Part shown: piece by piece, positions 59,380 to 64,000 of the stretch
How the letters are laid out: each line of letters begins with the position of its first letter
Numbering within the stretch: the first letter of the stretch is position 1
NCBI RefSeq assembly: GCF_002893765.1
Contig: NZ_CP025938.1
Location: forward strand, 2,108,001-2,172,000
DNA length: 64,000 nt
Origin: Tamlana carrageenivorans
Lineage (GTDB): Bacteria; Bacteroidota; Bacteroidia; Flavobacteriales; Flavobacteriaceae
Direction: 5' to 3'
The notes under the pieces: model-generated
What the model was told of the DNA's origin: nothing
What the model saw: the letters and a program-made list of their open reading frames with translations, nothing else
The model's database searches: none
Translations under genes and position numbers: made by a program

Positions 59380-61128
59380 ATGAACTACAATCTAAAAAAA
59401 CTATATAGCATTGCATTTTGGGCGAGCGTTTTTGGAATGCTCGCCTTTATTTTTGATTTTGGTTTTTCGAAAACGGTATTAACGCAACAAATCATTGATG
59501 CGTTTTATTTCATAGTTATTGCTTTAGGCTTAGGAGCAACGTTCGCTAGATATTTTGAAAATAAGCAGTTGCTAAAACGTAGGGTTGCTGTTTTTGATTT
59601 GATTTCAGTGGTTTTTAGCCTGTGTGTTTTTTATATGTACCTCTTTCATGGTGAGGCATTTAAAACCGATTTGATATTAGAAAATCCCATATGGGTGGTT
59701 TTGGCTGTCATCCTGTCTTTTATTAGGGAGTTTTCAGAACAAAAACTAAATCTGCATCGAACCTATCTTAACCCAGCACAAATTTTCATATTAAGCTTCT
59801 TAGTCATTATTTTACTAGGCTCCTTTCTATTAATGATGCCAAAGGCAACACACCAAGGTCTGTCATTCATAGATGCCTTATTTACATCAACAAGCGCGGT
59901 TTGTGTAACAGGATTGGTTGTTGTGGATACAGGAACTTATTTTACCCTTTTCGGACAAGCTATTATCATGTTTTTGATACAAATTGGAGGCTTAGGTATC
60001 CTAACTTTTGCAAGCTATTTCAGTTACTTTTTTAAAGGAGGAAGTACCTACGAAAACCAATTGACCTTAGGAGAAATGACAAATTCCGATAAAATTAGTG
60101 ATGTATTTAGTACTCTAAAAAATATTATCGTTATTACAACTATTGTTGAAGTGATAGCGGCTATTTTTATTTTCTTTTCCTTAGATAAAGCTTTGTTTAG
60201 TGGTTTGTCTAACCGCGTGTTTTTTTCAATATTTCACGCGATTTCAGCCTTTTGTAATGCTGGTTTTTCAACCTTATCCAATAGCATTTACGAAACAGGT
60301 TTCCGATTTAACTACGCCTTGCAACTTATTATTGTAGTCACTTTTGTTTTAGGTGGTTTGGGGTTTCCAATCGTGGTTAATATTATTAGACTTATCAAAC
60401 ATAAATGCATTAATATTTTCTTTTTCAATGCAAAAAATAGAACGTATAAGCCTTGGGTTCTAAACATTAATAGCAGAATTACCTTAGTGACGACGTTCTC
60501 TCTAACGGCAGTAGGTTTTATATTGTTTTTGATTTTTGAATATGATAATACGCTTGCCGAACACGATTTATCAGGAAAATTAGTAAATGCACTTTTTGGA
60601 GCTACCACTCCTCGAACGGCTGGTTTTAATTCGGTTAACATGAGTGATTTGTCATTTCCTACCGTAGTTATTACTCTTTTGCTTATGTGGGTTGGAGCAT
60701 CTCCAACTTCTACCGGTGGTGGTATTAAAACCAGTACCTTTGCTATAGCCACGCTTAATGTTTTAAGTTTAGCCAAAGGGAAACAGCGTATTGAAGTTTA
60801 TAGAAGAGAAATTGCCGAAATTTCAGTAAAAAGAGCGTTTGCTACCATTGCTTTGTCTCTAATTGTTATAGGTTCTGGCATTGTTTGTATTAGTATTTTT
60901 AACCCAGAAATGGGATTACTAAATATTGCGTTCGAATGTTTTTCGGCATATAGTACCGTAGGCTTAAGTCTTGGTATTACCGCCGATTTAAGTACCGCAA
61001 GTAAATTTGTATTTATTGCTATTATGTTTATTGGCAGGGTTAGCATGCTATCTATTATGGTAGCCCTTTTCAAAAAAATAAAGCATAAAAATTATCGCTA
61101 TCCTAGCGAAGAAATCACCATAAATTAA
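59380..61128 (+). CDS. trkH: Potassium uptake channel subunit, TrkH/KtrB family
   Basis: 582 residues with many hydrophobic segments and about 110 extra N-terminal residues compared with KtrB. All four pore-loop repeats are seen: SAVCVTGLVV, SAFCNAGFSTL, TTPRTAGFNSV and SAYSTVGLSLG, each with the selectivity glycine. SPTSTGGGIKTSTF is conserved. It moves potassium across the inner membrane and needs the cytosolic regulator encoded 7 bp downstream. Confidence 0.93.
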   Translation: MNYNLKKLYSIAFWASVFGMLAFIFDFGFSKTVLTQQIIDAFYFIVIALGLGATFARYFENKQLLKRRVAVFDLISVVFSLCVFYMYLFHGEAFKTDLILENPIWVVLAVILSFIREFSEQKLNLHRTYLNPAQIFILSFLVIILLGSFLLMMPKATHQGLSFIDALFTSTSAVCVTGLVVVDTGTYFTLFGQAIIMFLIQIGGLGILTFASYFSYFFKGGSTYENQLTLGEMTNSDKISDVFSTLKNIIVITTIVEVIAAIFIFFSLDKALFSGLSNRVFFSIFHAISAFCNAGFSTLSNSIYETGFRFNYALQLIIVVTFVLGGLGFPIVVNIIRLIKHKCINIFFFNAKNRTYKPWVLNINSRITLVTTFSLTAVGFILFLIFEYDNTLAEHDLSGKLVNALFGATTPRTAGFNSVNMSDLSFPTVVITLLLMWVGASPTSTGGGIKTSTFAIATLNVLSLAKGKQRIEVYRREIAEISVKRAFATIALSLIVIGSGIVCISIFNPEMGLLNIAFECFSAYSTVGLSLGITADLSTASKFVFIAIMFIGRVSMLSIMVALFKKIKHKNYRYPSEEITIN

Positions 61129-61135
61129 AAATGAC

Positions 61136-61822
61136 ATGAAATATATTATTGTAGGTCTAGGAAATTTTGGCGCATCTTTAGGAAAGAAATTAACCTCACA
61201 AGGCAATGAAGTTATTGGTGTTGATAGCAAAATGGAAAAGGTTGATTTGCTGAAAGAACATTTATCTCATACCATTTGTTTGGATGCCACAGATGAGTTT
61301 ACGGTATCTGGACTTCCTTTAAGTGATACCGATGTAGTGGTTGTAGCTATTGGCGAAGATAAGGGCGCCAATATTATGGCAACTGCATTACTAAAAAACT
61401 TAAAAGTAAAACGCTTAATAAGCCGAGCCATTGACGGTTTGCACGAAAAGGTGCTCAACGCCATTGGAGTTAACGATATTGTGCATCCCGAAGAGGAATC
61501 GGCAGAAAGATGGGCAAAAAAGTTGTCTTTAAAGGGTGTTATCGATTCGTTTGAATTAAATGATGACTATAGTATTATGGAAGTTCATGTTCCTGAAAAA
61601 TTTGATCAAAAAAACATTAGAGAGATCGATATTCGAAAAGTATATAACTTATTGGTTTTAACTACTATTGCAAATACAGAAATTAAAAGCACCGTTGGGA
61701 AAACCAGAAATATTACAAAGGTTAAAGGTGTAGCTGGTGCCGATGATATCCTATATAAAGATGGTATTCTTGTTATTTATGGATCGAATAAAGACATTAA
61801 AAGGTTTTTAAATGAGTATTGA
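61136..61822 (+). CDS. trkA: Potassium uptake regulator, TrkA/KtrA (RCK) family
   Basis: 228 residues, the single RCK length of KtrA. IVGLGNFGASLGKKL is the nucleotide-binding loop, with the acid in VIGVDSKMEKV. A TrkA-C domain follows from about 135. It gates the channel encoded upstream in response to nucleotides. An IS begins 86 bp after its stop. Confidence 0.93.
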   Translation: MKYIIVGLGNFGASLGKKLTSQGNEVIGVDSKMEKVDLLKEHLSHTICLDATDEFTVSGLPLSDTDVVVVAIGEDKGANIMATALLKNLKVKRLISRAIDGLHEKVLNAIGVNDIVHPEEESAERWAKKLSLKGVIDSFELNDDYSIMEVHVPEKFDQKNIREIDIRKVYNLLVLTTIANTEIKSTVGKTRNITKVKGVAGADDILYKDGILVIYGSNKDIKRFLNEY

Positions 61823-61907
61823 TGTTGTACAACTAAGATGAATTTTTAAATGCTTAGCCCTAATTCCAAACCTTGAACAGAAAAACTAAACAACAAGTAT
61901 TTTTTTC

Positions 61908-63293
61908 TATTGTTGTCCGATAAAAAACAGAATTAGCTAAAAAAGCTTTGGTGTTGGCCTTTTTTATTGATCGCACTCTTTATTTTGAAAACAGAACCTC
62001 CTTATGGGTCAAAAAGGCTTAATTGCCCAATGTTTTTGGTTGTAATCTCTTCCCAATTAGCTTCTGGGTTTTTCAGGAATTTGAACAAATCGATATATGT
62101 CATCAAATGGTATCGTATGACGGACATCATATTGGAATAAGCCCAGTTTCTTTGGGCTTTTCTTTGGATCACAAGCATAATGAGCTGGATTATCAAACTG
62201 ACCCAGATTTGTATTTCGATGGCATTTTGATTGTCTCCCAAAAAATACTTTAGCGGAAAGTTCTGTTTAAGCCGCTTGAACATCGTCTCAATCTGCCACC
62301 TATTTTTATAGATGTCGGCTATTTTGTCTGCATCAAGATCATAATTATTAGTGATGAACTCATAAACTTTTTGGTGCTTTTCGTGCCAAAAAGCGATTCT
62401 CCTCAGGGAAAAAGCATTGCCGTTTTTGTCCGTAAGCCCTATTTTTTCGTCCTTTAGGACAGCATCGTCCACTTTATTGGAGATATCAAACTCTTCAAGG
62501 CTTGTATAGCGAGCATTGTCCTTTTGCCGAGTCACAAAGTAAACATCTTCCAGTGTCCATTTTTGGTATTGCTCATAATCCACATACCCTTTGTCAAAAA
62601 CCACATAAGAGCCCTTCTTGAGTTCCAGGTCTTTTAAAAAGGTGTGGTCGTGCGTGGCCGCGCTTGAAAACTTAATCAGACAAGGAACGTCTTCCATGGC
62701 GTTTATCATAGTATGCATCTTGATACCTCCTTTCTTTTTGCCGTTGAGCGGGTTCCTTCCTACACCTTTAAGAATGTCACTAAATAGGGGGATGGTCGAG
62801 GAATCAACGATTTTAAGGTTCTTCACTGCAGGTTCTAAGGGTCTGCTGTCCGATAAAAAGCGATGGTAACGTTTGTAGAGTAAATGATAAATATCGGCAA
62901 ATACTTCAGAGCTTCTTCTCCTGTTAGCATCTGACAAGGTACTGCGTTTTGGAAAGTCCGTGAGTCCTAGATGGTTGATCTTTCCCTCGCAGGCAAGCAT
63001 AATACTGGAAACCTCACGAAGTGAGCTACAGCCACTGATCACGGTAAATACCATAGTGGCCAAATGCTCATAGGTGGTAAACTTTTTGGTATAGCGATCG
63101 CTGTTGTGCTTTTTGGCTGTCCGATGAACATCTTTGGGCAAAATGAAATTTAATACCTGTTTGATTATGGGGTGTCTGCTAAAGTTTTTACTTTTATTCA
63201 TATCTTGGATGTGTGATAACTTCAAGATACAAAATAAGCGGGAAATCCTATCTTGGAAATCCCGCTTTTTAAATCTTTTATCGGACACTAATG
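61908..63293 (-). mobile_element. Complete IS4-family element, right copy, with 9-bp target duplication
   Basis: About 1386 bp. The ends TATTGTTGTCCGATAAAA and CATTAGTGTCCGATAAAA form inverted repeats. ATTTTTTTC flanks both sides (61899-61907, 63294-63302); the next base also agrees, so the boundary is uncertain by one base. The element is identical, as far as visible, to the one at 1-1243 and inverted relative to it. Confidence 0.93.
62002..63201 (-). CDS. IS4-family transposase (DUF4372 + DDE), full copy
   Basis: 399 residues from the ATG at 63201 (MNKSKNFSRHPIIKQVLNF). A longer frame from 63318 would begin outside the element, in the neighbouring IS, and is not native. Domains and DDE/YREK residues are as in the left copy (VDSSTIP, VVFDKGY, YKNRWQIETMFKRLK), and the overlapping parts are identical in sequence. 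Apparently functional. Confidence 0.93.
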   Translation of the reverse strand: MNKSKNFSRHPIIKQVLNFILPKDVHRTAKKHNSDRYTKKFTTYEHLATMVFTVISGCSSLREVSSIMLACEGKINHLGLTDFPKRSTLSDANRRRSSEVFADIYHLLYKRYHRFLSDSRPLEPAVKNLKIVDSSTIPLFSDILKGVGRNPLNGKKKGGIKMHTMINAMEDVPCLIKFSSAATHDHTFLKDLELKKGSYVVFDKGYVDYEQYQKWTLEDVYFVTRQKDNARYTSLEEFDISNKVDDAVLKDEKIGLTDKNGNAFSLRRIAFWHEKHQKVYEFITNNYDLDADKIADIYKNRWQIETMFKRLKQNFPLKYFLGDNQNAIEIQIWVSLIIQLIMLVIQRKAQRNWAYSNMMSVIRYHLMTYIDLFKFLKNPEANWEEITTKNIGQLSLFDP

Positions 63294-63305
63294 ATTTTTT
63301 TCTAA

Positions 63306-64000
63306 CAATAGCGTCCAAAACGCTTAAAAAGAGAAAGGGATTTTGTATCTCAAAATATTATTTTTGAGTTGCACAACAAAAAACAACCTTTCTCCATGAC
63401 AAATATAACATTGTTCTCTCAGATAATCTCCAAATTAGACCGTTCTAGTTTTTCTAAACTTGTAAAAGCCAAGGGAACAGATAAACATCAAAAAGGATTT
63501 AATAGTTGGACACATTTAGTCTCCATGTTGTTTTGTCAATTTGCAAAAAGTCAATCCGTCCGAGATATAAGTAATGGACTTCGCTCTGCCACAGGAAACC
63601 TTAATCATTTAGGCATACAGAAAGCACCTTCTAAATCAACGATAAGCTATCAAAACAAACATCGAGACTGGACGCTTTATCGAGATTACTACTATGTTCT
63701 TTTAAAAAGTTTTGGACAGCACCCTCACTTAAAACGTGTTAAATTCAAAATTAAATCCAAGATATTTCTATTAGATTCTACAACGATAAGTCTATGTTTA
63801 AGTCTCTTTGATTGGGCAAAATACAAAACCCACAAAGGAGCTGTAAAAATGCACACCTTGCTTGATTATGATGGTAATTTACCGCACTATGTAAATATTA
63901 GCGATGGTAAAACAGCAGATAATAAAGGAGCTTACGATATTCCTTTGATTAGCCGTTCGGTTATTGTCGCAGATCGATTTTATAATGATTTTTCGTTACT
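63306..64000 (+). mobile_element. Second copy of the 25470-26806 IS, 3' truncated by window
   Basis: It begins CAATAGCGTCCAAAACGCTT, the terminal repeat of the IS at 25470-26806, in the opposite orientation. It starts only 12 bp after the neighbouring IS, and its left flank overlaps that element's target duplication. The far end lies beyond base 64000. Confidence 0.93.
63396..64000 (+). CDS. IS4-family transposase, partial (runs off the window)
   Basis: The frame from ATG 63396 (MTNITLFSQIISKLDRSSFS) is open to the window end, about 201 residues. It matches the transposase at 25547-26716 as far as it goes, including the first catalytic Asp (FLLDSTTISL) and the second (VIVADRFYND). The C-terminal half is outside the window. 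Confidence 0.93.
   Translation, partial: MTNITLFSQIISKLDRSSFSKLVKAKGTDKHQKGFNSWTHLVSMLFCQFAKSQSVRDISNGLRSATGNLNHLGIQKAPSKSTISYQNKHRDWTLYRDYYYVLLKSFGQHPHLKRVKFKIKSKIFLLDSTTISLCLSLFDWAKYKTHKGAVKMHTLLDYDGNLPHYVNISDGKTADNKGAYDIPLISRSVIVADRFYNDFSL

Noticed and set aside
60312..60776. Minus-strand frame of 154 codons inside trkH
   Set aside because: Shadow of the potassium channel gene; the composition reflects reversed transmembrane codons.
63202..63318. N-terminal extension of the right-hand transposase to 438 residues
   Set aside because: The extra part starts in the adjacent IS and crosses the element's inverted repeat, so it cannot belong to the native gene; the ATG at 63201 lies inside the element.
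1..64000. CRISPR arrays, tRNA or rRNA genes
   Set aside because: No regularly spaced repeats and no tRNA T-arm-like GTTCGAATC strings or rRNA segments were found on reading through both strands.

Overview
The window looks like a chromosomal piece of a marine-type member of the family Flavobacteriaceae (phylum Bacteroidota). The signs are AT-rich DNA, start codons with no strong Shine-Dalgarno sequence, many TAnnTTTG (-7 type) promoter boxes close upstream of genes, lineage-typical families (DUF5686 outer-membrane protein, 2TM domain, bifunctional nuclease, N-succinylornithine-type ArgF') and IS4-family elements with a DUF4372 N-terminus. Genus cannot be fixed from this sequence alone.

Layout. 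1-1243: end of an IS4-family element. 1317-6390: a PhoB/PhoR-like two-component pair, a glycosyltransferase, then trmB, a LysE-type exporter and an alkyltransferase-like protein in a tight run. 6811-8725: Fe-S genes (mrp, nfu-type scaffold, 2Fe-2S ferredoxin). 9184-16118: an 11-residue-repeat lipoprotein, waaA, a DegT aminotransferase with galE, ndh, lspA and fabD. 16161-16418: remains of a sugar O-acetyltransferase. 16431-25136: a COG2509 flavoprotein, an unusual membrane-anchored DHFR fusion, a CBM48 protein, thyA, a CNT nucleoside transporter, a bifunctional nuclease and etfA/etfB. 25470-26806: an intact second IS with a 9-bp target duplication, sitting between the divergent etfBA and pdhB genes. 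26903-30445: pdhB and a DUF5686 protein.

30546-36231 is an accessory island: a PAAR spike protein, a 963-residue effector with a degenerate M23 domain and a C39-like cysteine-peptidase tip, and a lipoprotein immunity candidate. It is followed by a second, orphan toxin tip (M15-like peptidase) with its own lipoprotein. The orphan tip is preceded by a ~220-bp copy of the effector segment that lies just before the toxin junction, which is the architecture expected for toxin-tip replacement by recombination. This is the most interesting region.

36289-45059: metK behind a SAM-II-like riboswitch, then ilvD-ilvB-ilvN-ilvC-ilvA behind an Ile/Val-rich 20-residue leader peptide and an attenuator hairpin. 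45225-47462: gapN-like dehydrogenase and an azurin lipoprotein. 47633-59255: a complete arginine operon of the N-acyl (probably N-succinyl) type, with proA and proB embedded. It is preceded by an Arg-codon-rich small reading frame and a terminator-like hairpin, possibly a second attenuator. 59380-61822: a TrkH/TrkA potassium uptake pair. 61908-64000: an inverted copy of the left IS, with a 9-bp target duplication, and 12 bp further the start of a second copy of the 25470-26806 IS.

Together this is mostly core metabolism (Fe-S maturation, envelope, folate/dTMP, electron transfer, branched-chain amino acids, methionine/SAM, arginine, proline), interrupted by recent IS insertions and by one type VI secretion effector/immunity island. 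No tRNA, rRNA or CRISPR array was recognised.
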